DNA of 64,000 nucleotides from Halobacillus halophilus (GTDB taxonomy: Bacteria; Bacillota; Bacilli; Bacillales; Halobacillaceae), in contig NZ_JAIVAL010000013.1 of NCBI RefSeq assembly GCF_020171985.1, positions 62,001 through 126,000 of the forward strand. The letters are read 5' to 3'. The notes beneath the pieces were generated by a model. That model was not told the origin of the DNA, did not search any database, and worked only from the letters and a program-made list of their open reading frames with translations. The translations under genes and the position numbers were made by a program. This document shows, piece by piece, positions 15,726 through 24,188 of the stretch. Each line of letters starts with the position of its first letter. The first letter of the stretch is position 1.

Positions 15726-16703
15726 TTAATTGCTCGCCACATCTCTTTTCGTAAAGAAGACCCAGGCAAGTATAACGAAAATTATATAGTACACGAATAA
15801 CACAGCAATAGAAAACCCTGCTGTTTGCTCGTTGAACATAGGATTTCCTTCTAAATACATCGTTAAATCCGTATTGGCAAATAAGATATATTTTGCCCAT
15901 TCTCTTTCCATTAGAAAAAGCACAATGGAGTTACCAGCCATCATTAAGAAGATCGCCACCCCTATAGCCAATGAGCTATTTCTAAAGACAGCGGAGATCA
16001 TGAAAGCGAAAGTTGCCATCAATAACAAGTTGACCGAACTTAGTAAATACATGGAAACGGTGTGCTGAAAAATGGACGCTTCCTGAATCTCTCCTGCCTG
16101 TCGAAATAAATAAGTCTGTGAGATACTGTCAATCCCGAAGAGTGCAGCCCCAACGATAAAGGACAAAGCATATAAACAAAGAAGCATTGTTCCAGCAAAC
16201 AAAAGCACAGATACATATTTGGACAACAAGATTTTAGTTCTGGAAATAGGTCTAATTAGTAAGAGTTTTATAGTTCCCCACTTAAACTCATTTGCTATCA
16301 TCCCGGCAGCAACGATAATGGTAAACAAACTGATAATAGATATTAAACTTCGGTTGGTTTGCAAAAAGTCCCAAACATCATATCCGGATGGCTTAATATC
16401 ATTTTGAATGCGGTACTCATTCATTTCAATATCTGTGTAAGATGGATACTGAATTTGTTCCCTTTCCTCACCAGGATCCGGTGGTCCTTGCTGCTCCTCT
16501 TTCAACTGCGTATTCTGTTCCTGCAACTCCTGTTTCCAGTTTTCCCCTGTAGGTCCCTCCCCACTAATCATCGTATTATCAACTTTCATAAGTACACCGA
16601 ATCCGATAACCAATACCCCAAGTATAATAAGCATAATCCAAGTTGCAATTTGAGAGTAAAGCTTCATTTGTTCATTTCGCACTAATTGTATAAAGTTATT
16701 CAA
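15726..16703 (-). CDS. ABC-2 type exporter permease
   Basis: 325 residues: first membrane helix (LYSQIATWIMLIILGVLVIGFGVLM), then a long hydrophilic outside loop rich in Gln/Glu (about 45-110), then five helices with the ABC-2 pattern (GTIKLLLIRPISRTKILLSKYVSVLL). Such permeases pair with bacitracin-type ATPases to export or relocate lipids, peptides or antibiotics. The start is TTG 16703, 7 bases from GGGGAG, and lies inside the ATPase gene (8-bp overlap), so translation is likely coupled. Substrate unknown. Confidence 0.88.
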   Translation of the reverse strand: MNNFIQLVRNEQMKLYSQIATWIMLIILGVLVIGFGVLMKVDNTMISGEGPTGENWKQELQEQNTQLKEEQQGPPDPGEEREQIQYPSYTDIEMNEYRIQNDIKPSGYDVWDFLQTNRSLISIISLFTIIVAAGMIANEFKWGTIKLLLIRPISRTKILLSKYVSVLLFAGTMLLCLYALSFIVGAALFGIDSISQTYLFRQAGEIQEASIFQHTVSMYLLSSVNLLLMATFAFMISAVFRNSSLAIGVAIFLMMAGNSIVLFLMEREWAKYILFANTDLTMYLEGNPMFNEQTAGFSIAVLFVYYIIFVILAWVFFTKRDVASN

Positions 16704-17616
16704 TGGAATTCTCCCCTATCAAGTCCAGGAATTTGTCTTCTAATGTCGAACGATTGACATTCACACTGTAAATATCTATCCCTTCGTTAACCAGTCCGCT
16801 TATAATTCCTGGTATTTGTTCACGTGTACTGTTGAAAGTTACTGTGTTACTATCCAGCTGGACAGGCGAGTCCACCTTTTGCTTCAAAAATTCCTGGGCA
16901 CGGTCAATAGGTGAGGCTTCTACCGAAACCTCCTTAGTATCTGTTTGTTGCAAAGCGTCTTCCACAGACTGTATGGAAATTAATTCTCCATTTTTGATAA
17001 TTCCAATCCGGTCGCACATCATTTCCATCTCTGAGAGGATATGACTTGAAACAATAACTGCTACCCCTTCTTCAGCAGCCAAACGCCGAATATACGCTCT
17101 TACCTCTCGAATCCCTGCAGGATCCAGGCCATTAGTAGGTTCATCTAAAATAAGAATAGTCGGCTTATGTAAAAGTGCCTGTGCAATTCCGAGACGCTGC
17201 CTCATTCCTAATGAGTATTTCCCTACTTTGTCCTTGATTCTGTTTTCCAGCCCCACCAGGCGAATGACTTCCTGTATTCGTTCTTCTGTAATTCCTGGAA
17301 TCATTCGGGAATAGTGCAATAAGTTTTTTCGACCACTCATGAAAGGATACATTTCCGGGTTTTCTACAATTCCGCCGACATGGCGGATAGCTTTCTTAAA
17401 ATCCTTATTAACGCTGTTTCCCTGTATCAATACGTCTCCGTTTGTCATATCCATTAACCCGACCATCATTCGAATCGTGGTTGTTTTACCTGCTCCGTTA
17501 GGACCTAGAAATCCAAATACTTCTCCACTGTAAATTTCAAAATCAAGCCCTTTAATAATCTGTTTGTTTTTTATCGTTTTACTGACATTTTTCAACTGCA
17601 TAACAGATTGAGACAA
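16696..17616 (-). CDS. ABC exporter ATP-binding protein (BcrA-like)
   Basis: 306 residues with Walker A GPNGAGKTTT (about 38-47), signature YSLGMRQRLGIAQAL, Walker B ILILDEPTNGLDP and the H-loop VSSHILSEMEMMCDR. The C-terminal ~80 residues match the regulatory tail of bacitracin-type exporters. It powers the permease encoded just downstream. Start: TTG 17616 lies about 7 bases after AAAGGAGGGG; ATG six codons later is less well placed. No BceRS-like two-component genes are adjacent, so induction is not explained. Confidence 0.9.
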   Translation of the reverse strand: MSQSVMQLKNVSKTIKNKQIIKGLDFEIYSGEVFGFLGPNGAGKTTTIRMMVGLMDMTNGDVLIQGNSVNKDFKKAIRHVGGIVENPEMYPFMSGRKNLLHYSRMIPGITEERIQEVIRLVGLENRIKDKVGKYSLGMRQRLGIAQALLHKPTILILDEPTNGLDPAGIREVRAYIRRLAAEEGVAVIVSSHILSEMEMMCDRIGIIKNGELISIQSVEDALQQTDTKEVSVEASPIDRAQEFLKQKVDSPVQLDSNTVTFNSTREQIPGIISGLVNEGIDIYSVNVNRSTLEDKFLDLIGENSIE

Positions 17617-17907
17617 ATAAACCCCTCCTTTATTATTCTCACTTTTCTACTACGTAAAAAAGAGACAGGTTGTTTCACATTTTTTTAATTTATTACATTA
17701 TTTCGTGAATATTTCCCGGGAAATTTCGAGGATTACTGCATGCAGCTCCCCTTTTTTCTACTTCTTGCTACATTCCCATTTATATAACTTATACAGTGGG
17801 ATAGTTGTTCATTCCTCCTACTCTACTTCTCTTTCCTCCTTAACAATGGATGGAGTTTCTTATTTTTGATAAACTAGAAATTAACGGAGTATGGAGGGAG
17901 AATCTAA

Positions 17908-19056
17908 ATGAAGATTGTATCAATTGAACCAACGCCCAGCCCAAACTCAATGAAAATCAATCTGAATGAGCATTTACCTGATGGTGAAACTCATAACTAT
18001 AAGAAAGGGGACGTCTTGGACAGCGCCCCGGATTTTATAAAAAGATTATTTGAGGTTGAGGGGGTAAAAGGACTTTATCACGTGACTGACTTTATTGCCC
18101 TGGAGCGAAATGCAAAAATCTCTTGGGAGCAGATACTTCCAGAAGTAAGAAAAACCCTTGGCTCATCTTCTGAAATTGAGGGAATCAATGAAAGTGAACC
18201 CTTAGAGACTTCCGAGGATTCATTTGGAGAAGTTAAAGTGTTTATTCAAATTTTTCGTGGCATTCCCATGCAAGTAAAGCTTGAAGAAGGCGAAACCGAG
18301 AAGCGTGTAGGTCTTCCGGAAAGATTTATGGAGGCCGCAATGAAAGCATCTCCTGCTTCTCCGAATATGATTATGGAACGCAAGTGGGTAGAACAGAGCC
18401 CGCGCTTCGGGGATACTTCAGAGATTGGGGAGCAAGTTAAGGAAGAAATCTCGGCAAGTTACGATCAAGAAAGACTTGATTCACTGGTTAAACAAGCGTT
18501 TGATCAAGAAGCGGACTATGTAGAAACGACAGAGAAGAAGTCGAGGATTACACTTGAAACATTGGATCATGACGATTGGAAAGTACGTTATGCGGCACTT
18601 GATCGTATGAACCCTACCGCTGAGGACTATGCCATATTAGATAAAGCTTTAGACGATAGTAAGGCCTCCATTCGAAGGTTAGCTGCTGCCTACCTTGGTA
18701 TGATAGAAGAATTGGAGACTCTGCCCTTCCTTTATAAAGCATTGAATGATAAATCCGTCACCGTGAGGCGGACAGCGGGGGACTGTATTTCAGATTTAGG
18801 GTTTAAAGAAGCTATGCCGCGAATGATTGATTCCCTGGCTGATCCTAATAAAATTGTTCGCTGGCGTGCTGCTATGTTCTTATATGAACTGGGAGATGAG
18901 TCTGCTCTTCCTGCTTTAAGAAAAGCTGCAGATGACCCTGAATTTGAAGTCAAAATGCAAATAAATATGGCGATCGAACGAATTGAAGGCGGCGAAGACG
19001 CAAAAGGGTCTGTTTGGCACCAAATGACACAGGCCACTAAACAAAAACCAAACTAG
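17908..19056 (+). CDS. ypgR: Nfu-N / HEAT-repeat protein (CvfC / YpgR-like)
   Basis: 382 residues. The N-terminal ~90 form an Nfu_N-type scaffold domain (SIEPTPSPNSMKINLNEHLPDG), a central region (about 110-190) is acidic, and the C-terminal half holds HEAT-like repeats (DDWKVRYAALDRM, SKASIRRLAAAYLGM, KSVTVRRTAGDCISDLG, NKIVRWRAAMFLYELG). This is the order of B. subtilis YpgR and S. aureus CvfC (conserved virulence factor C). The Nfu_N part carries no CxxC, so it is not itself an Fe-S carrier. The bacilliredoxin gene follows after 11 bp, which suggests a redox or Fe-S maintenance role; the biochemical function is not known. Confidence 0.85.
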   Translation: MKIVSIEPTPSPNSMKINLNEHLPDGETHNYKKGDVLDSAPDFIKRLFEVEGVKGLYHVTDFIALERNAKISWEQILPEVRKTLGSSSEIEGINESEPLETSEDSFGEVKVFIQIFRGIPMQVKLEEGETEKRVGLPERFMEAAMKASPASPNMIMERKWVEQSPRFGDTSEIGEQVKEEISASYDQERLDSLVKQAFDQEADYVETTEKKSRITLETLDHDDWKVRYAALDRMNPTAEDYAILDKALDDSKASIRRLAAAYLGMIEELETLPFLYKALNDKSVTVRRTAGDCISDLGFKEAMPRMIDSLADPNKIVRWRAAMFLYELGDESALPALRKAADDPEFEVKMQINMAIERIEGGEDAKGSVWHQMTQATKQKPN

Positions 19057-19067
19057 GAGGATTATTT

Positions 19068-19496
19068 ATGAATCCATATGAAGCTTATATGAAAGAGATT
19101 TCCCAGCCAATGAGAGATGAATTAACTAATGCCGGCTTCACCGAATTGACAACTCCCGAAGAAGTGGATGAATTCATTGCATCCACAAAAGGGACATCGC
19201 TCGTTGTCATTAATTCCGTATGTGGCTGTGCCGCAGGTCTTGCCCGTCCAGCCGCAAGAGAGTCTCTTACTAATGATCCTAAACCTGATCATTTAGTAAC
19301 CGTATTTGCAGGTCAGGATCGCGAAGCAACCTCACGAATGAGAGAATATTTAGAAGGCTATGAGCCTTCATCTCCATCTATGGCTCTACTTAAAGATGGA
19401 CAAGTCCTTCATTTCATCCCTCGGGAAGAAATTGAAGATTATGAAGTAGAAGAGATTGTAGAGAACTTAACATCTTCCTATAATCAATACTGCTAA
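19068..19496 (+). CDS. Bacilliredoxin (BrxA/BrxB family)
   Basis: 142 residues with the family active site VVINSVCGCAAGLARPA, a C-x-C pair in a thioredoxin-like fold, and the conserved VTVFAGQDREAT and SPSMALLKDGQ. Bacilliredoxins remove bacillithiol from mixed disulfides (de-bacillithiolation) in the cytosol of Firmicutes. The sequence resembles B. subtilis YphP (BrxA) and YqiW (BrxB); I cannot decide between them. ATG behind AGGAGG, 11 bp after the YpgR-like gene, so they are almost certainly cotranscribed and end at the terminator at 19502. Confidence 0.93.
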   Translation: MNPYEAYMKEISQPMRDELTNAGFTELTTPEEVDEFIASTKGTSLVVINSVCGCAAGLARPAARESLTNDPKPDHLVTVFAGQDREATSRMREYLEGYEPSSPSMALLKDGQVLHFIPREEIEDYEVEEIVENLTSSYNQYC

Positions 19497-19501
19497 TACA
19501 C

Positions 19502-19533
19502 AAGGCGGCCCTTAGAAAGGCCGCCTTTTTTTA
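19502..19533 (+). terminator. Terminator after bacilliredoxin
   Basis: AAGGCGGCC / GGCCGCCTT hairpin followed by seven T; also usable by the convergent MFS gene. Confidence 0.9.
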
Positions 19534-20772
19534 TGTGGATGTTACCGCAGGGTTGCTTGAAGCCGAATTACTATTCTCCCCTTTAATGAACTTCATAACA
19601 ATTAGGATTAATAACACTCCGATTATCCCTGCACTAATATAACTGATATTTAATAACTCTTTCATGACCAGTGACATTACTGGCGGACCAGCAGCCACGC
19701 CTATAAATCTTGACGAACTATAAAAAGAGGTGATGGTTCCTCGCTCTTCTTTTTCAATTCCTTCCGTGATAAGGGCATCTAATGTTGGAAGCATAGCTCC
19801 TATAGCAATCCCTAGAACACTTGTGACAAGCAGAAGAAGTATCAGCTGTTTATTTACATAACCTACAAAAATCACACTCGCTGAAATACCGGCCAAAGAA
19901 AGAAGAATGACTCTTTTCATCGTCTTTGTCTCTCCTTTTATTTTCTTTCCTGTTATAAAAGAAGCGATGCAAAGAAAAAATAACGGGATTGCTAGAACAA
20001 ACCCTTTTTTTACGCCGTTAATATCATGAACTTTTTCCAAAATATCAGATAAAAAGAAAAGAACACCAAACAAGATAAGCATAGCGTAGATCCCTAATAA
20101 AAATACAGGATACAGCCATTTTCCTTCCTGTTTAAAGATTTTCTTTGTGTTTTTCAGAAATTCCTTTAATTTTGCCGGTTCTTCTTTTTCACCTTTAGGA
20201 ACTTTAATGAAAAAGAATACTAACAGAATGGATATTAGACTAAAGAAGGATATAGAAAAAAACGGTAAAAACCATAAGAAAGCAGCAAATGCTGCTCCAA
20301 GAATTGGACTTAGTACTTTACCAAAAGTATTGGACGTCTCAATCAAGCCTAAACAGGAACTGGTTTTTTCATCATCATCTTTATACAAATCTCCTACAAG
20401 AGGCAGAATAATCGGTGTAGCTCCTGCCGCCCCCATCCCCTGAAGAACTCGTCCGATAATGATCCAAATAAATGGATCATTCACCTTCCATGAAGCGAAA
20501 CCTGCTATTACTCCTCCTATAAAAGCTAAAATCAGACTGGGTAATATCACAATTTTCCTTCCAAATCGATCCGATAAGTAACCAGCGACAGGTATAAGAA
20601 AGATAGCGGCTAAAGAATAGCTGGTAATGATCGTACTGGATTGAAAAGAAGATATCCCCACCTTTTTTTCAAATATCGGAAGAACAGGTATTAACATTGA
20701 ATTTCCAAGCGTCATTACTAGTGGAATGGATGCCATACTGATGAGACACCATCGACTGACTTTGTTCTCCAT
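19531..20772 (-). CDS. MFS drug-efflux-type transporter
   Basis: 413 residues, twelve membrane segments, split by a central charged loop (KVPKGEKEEPAKLKEFLKNTKKIFKQEG). The MFS motif A is visible as GYLSDRFGRKIVILPS, and the motif C-like stretch GRVLQGMGAAGATPIILPLVGDL marks drug:H+ antiporters. The substrate cannot be read. The second half has the weaker repeat of motif A and RGTITSFYSSSRFIGVAAGPP. Single gene; start at ATG 20772. Confidence 0.88.
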   Translation of the reverse strand: MENKVSRWCLISMASIPLVMTLGNSMLIPVLPIFEKKVGISSFQSSTIITSYSLAAIFLIPVAGYLSDRFGRKIVILPSLILAFIGGVIAGFASWKVNDPFIWIIIGRVLQGMGAAGATPIILPLVGDLYKDDDEKTSSCLGLIETSNTFGKVLSPILGAAFAAFLWFLPFFSISFFSLISILLVFFFIKVPKGEKEEPAKLKEFLKNTKKIFKQEGKWLYPVFLLGIYAMLILFGVLFFLSDILEKVHDINGVKKGFVLAIPLFFLCIASFITGKKIKGETKTMKRVILLSLAGISASVIFVGYVNKQLILLLLVTSVLGIAIGAMLPTLDALITEGIEKEERGTITSFYSSSRFIGVAAGPPVMSLVMKELLNISYISAGIIGVLLILIVMKFIKGENSNSASSNPAVTST

Positions 20773-20971
20773 AAATACACCTCATTTAAATTCATACTTA
20801 TAGGATATCCAAACCAAAAGTAAATATTTGCTCTAATGAATTTACTATATTTGTAAATTACCAAGGTGATGTTTTATTAAAATTTACCATTTTTTCACAT
20901 TTCCTTTAAGCACCATTTACTTCCATCCGTTACCTTTTACTTGTAACATATTTTGAAAGGGGATGATCCTT

Positions 20972-21151
20972 TTGATTAAAAAATGGATGTTAGCCTTAGG
21001 TTTAGTTTCTGTGCTTACGTTGGCCGCTTGTGGCGGAGAAGGTGAAGATGGCGAAGATACAGAAGAACAGTCAGAAATGGAAGATGGATCCGGTTCTGAA
21101 GAAAGCGATTCCGAAATGGAAAGTGATTCTGAGTCTGACTCTGAAGAATAA
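20972..21151 (+). CDS. Small highly acidic lipoprotein
   Basis: 59 residues: a lipoprotein signal peptide (KKWMLALGLVSVLTLAAC, lipobox LTLAAC then GG) and a mature part made almost wholly of Glu, Asp and Ser (EEQSEMEDGSGSEESDSEME...). It would be anchored to the outer face of the membrane as an acidic tail of about 40 residues. The start at TTG 20972 is 8 bases from AAAGGGG; ATG 20963 overlaps that site. Low-complexity acidic tails are common in halophile surface proteins; a Ca2+/Mg2+ or wall role is only a guess. Confidence 0.7.
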   Translation: MIKKWMLALGLVSVLTLAACGGEGEDGEDTEEQSEMEDGSGSEESDSEMESDSESDSEE

Positions 21152-21172
21152 TCACTATCATGAAAATCAAAA

Positions 21173-21205
21173 AAAGGAATACCCGCTTTTGGGTATTCCT
21201 TTTTT
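21173..21205 (+). terminator. Terminator after the acidic lipoprotein
   Basis: AAAGGAATACCC / GGGTATTCCTTT hairpin with a T run. Confidence 0.88.
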
Positions 21206-21237
21206 CAACTTTAATCGGATCTTTTAAAAACTTAAAA

Positions 21238-21729
21238 TTATTTAATATTCCACCGAGTTTTTTGCCGTTCTTCTTTATTAAAACTTGGTTCGAGCTGAGA
21301 ACCACAATTGGGGCAGATAACTGCTTGAGAAGGTATTGGTGTGCAACAATAGGGACATTCTTTTTTCGTCATGGCATGCAACGGATGCTGATGAGGTTTT
21401 TTCCATCGATTAATCTGCCTGACTACAAGAAATACGGCAAATAATATGATAATGAAACGTACTGCTGCGGTAAGAAACAGCCCATAATTGATGGTTACAG
21501 CCCCAGCTTCTTTAGCCGCAGACAGAGTTGGATAGAACCCTCCGCTCAAATTAAAAAACATTTCTTCAAAATTCACTTTTGCATATAATAACCCTACGGG
21601 AGGGAGCAGAATGTCCGTAACGAGCGAATCAATAAAACCACTGAATGCGGCTCCTAATACCATCCCTACACCCATGTCCACCGCGCTTCCTCTAACTGTA
21701 AACTGGCGAAATTCATGGAATAGCCCCAT
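21238..21729 (-). CDS. mscL: Large-conductance mechanosensitive channel MscL with zinc-ribbon tail
   Basis: 163 residues. N-terminal FHEFRQFTVRGSAVDMGVGMVLGAAF and the pore-lining helix 1, loop, helix 2 (GLFLTAAVRFIIILFAVFLVV) are classic MscL, the pressure-gated pore that releases solutes on osmotic downshock. Instead of a plain C-terminal bundle it ends with a four-cysteine ribbon (CPYC...CPNCGSQL, about 124-145). Zinc-ribbon MscL variants exist in other bacteria; whether they gate differently is not known to me. ATG behind GGGAGAGG. Single gene. Confidence 0.93.
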   Translation of the reverse strand: MGLFHEFRQFTVRGSAVDMGVGMVLGAAFSGFIDSLVTDILLPPVGLLYAKVNFEEMFFNLSGGFYPTLSAAKEAGAVTINYGLFLTAAVRFIIILFAVFLVVRQINRWKKPHQHPLHAMTKKECPYCCTPIPSQAVICPNCGSQLEPSFNKEERQKTRWNIK

Positions 21730-21783
21730 CTTGTCCTCTCCCTTCGGAATTATCCTATGAGATATAAGGACAAACTATGAACT

Positions 21784-21815
21784 ATAAAAAAATCCTGGGC
21801 AGGCGCCCAGGGTTG
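21784..21815 (-). terminator. Terminator after the siderophore ATPase gene
   Basis: Minus strand CCCTGGGCG / CGCCCAGG-type hairpin followed by six T. Confidence 0.8.
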
Positions 21816-21817
21816 AT

Positions 21818-22636
21818 TTATAAGATAGCTTGTTGACAAACATTCGGTACAGATCCCAGCAGGTCATAAGTAAGGCAGACCGGCCGGTTCGTTCTTGGGT
21901 CTTTGACAACTTCAGCATCGATTTGGAACACGTCTTCCAGTACTTTTGGCTGAATGACTTCTTCAGGTGTTCCTTCCTTAATGATTCGCCCTTCCTTTAA
22001 AGCTACAATATAGTCGGCAAAGCGTGCAGCATGGTTTAAATCATGGATGACCATTACAATAGTGCGCCCCTCTTCGCGATTCAATTGTTCTAATAACTTA
22101 AGAACTTCCAGTTGGTGAGCTAAGTCTAAGTAAGTCGTAGGCTCATCCAAAATGAGCAGTTCTGTCTCCTGAGCCAATGCCATAGCGATCCATACACGCT
22201 GGCGCTGTCCACCTGAAAGGGCATCAATTGGCCGATCCGCAAATTCCTCGATGCCAGTAATGGAAAGAGCCCACTGAATCATTTCTCTATCATGATCGTT
22301 TAATTTGCCAAAGGCTTTTTGATGAGGGAACCTGCCGTAAGAAACTAACTCAGAAACAGTCAATCCGCTTGGTGCTTTCGGAGTTTGAGGAAGTACGCCC
22401 ATTTTTTTGGCAATATTTTTGGTGGATTCCTTTTTAATGGCTTTGCCATCTAAATAAACGCTGCCTGAATTTACAGCGTGGATCCTGGCTAAAGCTTTCA
22501 GTATTGTGGATTTCCCACACCCATTAGGACCTATAATGGTCGTTATTTGATTTTCAGGAATATCCAAATCCAAATCTTCCACTACATTATAGTCACCATA
22601 AGCGATTCCGACTTTTTCAGTCATCAGCTTTGCCAT
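21818..22636 (-). CDS. Ferric-siderophore ABC transporter ATPase (YusV/FhuC-like), orphan
   Basis: 272 residues: Walker A GPNGCGKST (about 37-45), Q-loop LPQTPKAP, signature LSGGQRQRVWIAMAL, Walker B LLILDEPTTYLDLAHQ and H-loop VIHDLNHAARFAD. The YLDLAHQLEVL stretch places it in the FecE/FhuC group that energises siderophore, haem or B12 import. No permease or binding protein is adjacent, as with B. subtilis YusV, which serves several permeases. A Fur box lies 54 bases upstream. The likely partner is the permease pair at 45110-47172, which has no ATPase of its own. ATG behind GGGAGG. Confidence 0.92.
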   Translation of the reverse strand: MAKLMTEKVGIAYGDYNVVEDLDLDIPENQITTIIGPNGCGKSTILKALARIHAVNSGSVYLDGKAIKKESTKNIAKKMGVLPQTPKAPSGLTVSELVSYGRFPHQKAFGKLNDHDREMIQWALSITGIEEFADRPIDALSGGQRQRVWIAMALAQETELLILDEPTTYLDLAHQLEVLKLLEQLNREEGRTIVMVIHDLNHAARFADYIVALKEGRIIKEGTPEEVIQPKVLEDVFQIDAEVVKDPRTNRPVCLTYDLLGSVPNVCQQAIL

Positions 22637-22689
22637 GCAAAATCCTCCCTCAAATCTATAAACAAACTTTATATATAATAAATGCTAAT

Positions 22690-22708
22690 AGTGAAAATCA
22701 TTATCACT
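22690..22708 (-). promoter_or_regulatory. Fur box upstream of the siderophore ATPase
   Basis: Minus strand AGTGATAATGATTTTCACT, close to the GATAATGATAATCATTATC consensus. Iron-replete Fur would repress the gene. Confidence 0.8.
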
Positions 22709-22827
22709 ACCGATTATAAAGATTTTATAAAAAACAAGCAAGTTAATTAAAAGTAGTTCTAATGGACCATTCTCCTTTTATAAGCTTGGATTATAATAAG
22801 ATCATTCTTTTACATAAGGAGATATCC

Positions 22828-24147
22828 ATGAAAACCCGTATGATACACATGAGTCCTCCCCAAACGCTAATCAGCGTATTTATCCTGTTTATTACTTTGG
22901 GCACATTTCTGCTTAAACTGCCGTCCGCTACATCTAATGGAATAACTTTCATTGATGCTCTGTTTACAGCGACCTCGGCCATGACGGTTACCGGGCTAGT
23001 CGTAATAGATACTGGTACAGCCTTCACCTTGTTCGGGCAGATTATCATTTTAGTCTTGATCCAGGTGGGTGGTTTGGGCATCATGACCTTTGCGGTACTA
23101 ATTTACATGGTACTTGGTAAAAAGATTGGAATTAAAGAGCGGCTGTTAATTCAGCAGGCTTTAAATCAAACCTCCCTCGGCGGTGTAATCCGCCTGGTTC
23201 GAAAATTATTTATTTTTTCAATTACCATTGAAACAATGGCTGTCGTTTTTTTGTCGTTAAGGTGGGTTCCGGAAATGGGGATGGCTAAAGGCATATATGC
23301 AAGTATTTTTCATTCCATTTCAGCATTTAACAATGCCGGTTTTTCTATTTGGTCCGACAGCCTTTCTGCTTACGCAGTGGACCCGCTAGTAAATATTGTT
23401 ATTACATTGCTTTTTATTATCGGTGGTATCGGTTTTACGGTTGTTTTTGATTTGTGGAGAAGCAAAGAATTTTATCATTTATCACTCCATACTAAAATAA
23501 TGCTCGTCGGGACCTTATTCATAAATGTAGTGAGTTTGTTCATGATTTTTGTTCTGGAATATAATAATCCTGACACCATCGCAGACTTCTCTGCAATCGG
23601 TAAATTTCAGGCTGCTTATTTTCAGGCAGTAACACCAAGAACAGCAGGATTTAATTCAATTGATATTAGTCAGATGGAAGACTCCTCCCTCTTTTACATG
23701 CTGATGCTTATGTTTATCGGTGGAGGGAGTACCTCAACCGCTGGAGGTATTAAACTATCTACTGCGCTCATTATAGTCCTTGCTTCTATCACTTTTTTCA
23801 GGCAAAAAGAACATGTGAACCTATACCGCAGAAGTTTCCACTTCCATCTAATCATGCGTGCTCTCGCTCTTACAGTTGGGAGTGTAGGAATAGTGTTTTT
23901 AGGGACTTTTATCTTAAATCTATCCGAAGATGCCCCTTTTTTGATGATATTGTTCGAAACGATATCTGCTTTCGGCACTGTTGGTTTGTCTATGGGACTG
24001 ACGGGGCATTTGACTCTGATTGGAAAATTAACACTTATTTTCATCATGCTTATCGGAAAGTTAGGTCCACTGACTTTTGCTTTTGCTTTTGCCCGTTACA
24101 AACCTGACCCAATCAAATATCCAAACGAAGACGTATTAACTGGTTAA
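22828..24147 (+). CDS. Potassium uptake channel subunit, KtrB/KtrD type
   Basis: 439 residues with the four M-P-M repeats of Ktr/Trk channels; the filter glycines are in TATSAMTVTGLVV, SAFNNAGFSI, TPRTAGFNSI and SAFGTVGLSMG. It imports K+ driven by the membrane potential, often Na+-stimulated, and is a key osmoadaptation protein. The partner KtrA/KtrC cytosolic RCK subunit is not in this window, as for B. subtilis ktrD. Start: ATG 22828 behind AAGGAGAT; the 22-residue extension to 22762 is rejected. Divergent from the orphan ATPase and followed by a strong terminator. Confidence 0.92.
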   Translation: MKTRMIHMSPPQTLISVFILFITLGTFLLKLPSATSNGITFIDALFTATSAMTVTGLVVIDTGTAFTLFGQIIILVLIQVGGLGIMTFAVLIYMVLGKKIGIKERLLIQQALNQTSLGGVIRLVRKLFIFSITIETMAVVFLSLRWVPEMGMAKGIYASIFHSISAFNNAGFSIWSDSLSAYAVDPLVNIVITLLFIIGGIGFTVVFDLWRSKEFYHLSLHTKIMLVGTLFINVVSLFMIFVLEYNNPDTIADFSAIGKFQAAYFQAVTPRTAGFNSIDISQMEDSSLFYMLMLMFIGGGSTSTAGGIKLSTALIIVLASITFFRQKEHVNLYRRSFHFHLIMRALALTVGSVGIVFLGTFILNLSEDAPFLMILFETISAFGTVGLSMGLTGHLTLIGKLTLIFIMLIGKLGPLTFAFAFARYKPDPIKYPNEDVLTG

Positions 24148-24150
24148 CCT

Positions 24151-24188
24151 GTAAGCCCGCTTTTTATTTATAAAAAGCGGGCTTTTTG
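24151..24188 (+). terminator. Terminator between ktrB-like gene and nifS
   Basis: AAGCCCGCTTTTT / AAAAAGCGGGCTT hairpin then T run; can serve the convergent nifS as well although it overlaps its last codons. Confidence 0.85.
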
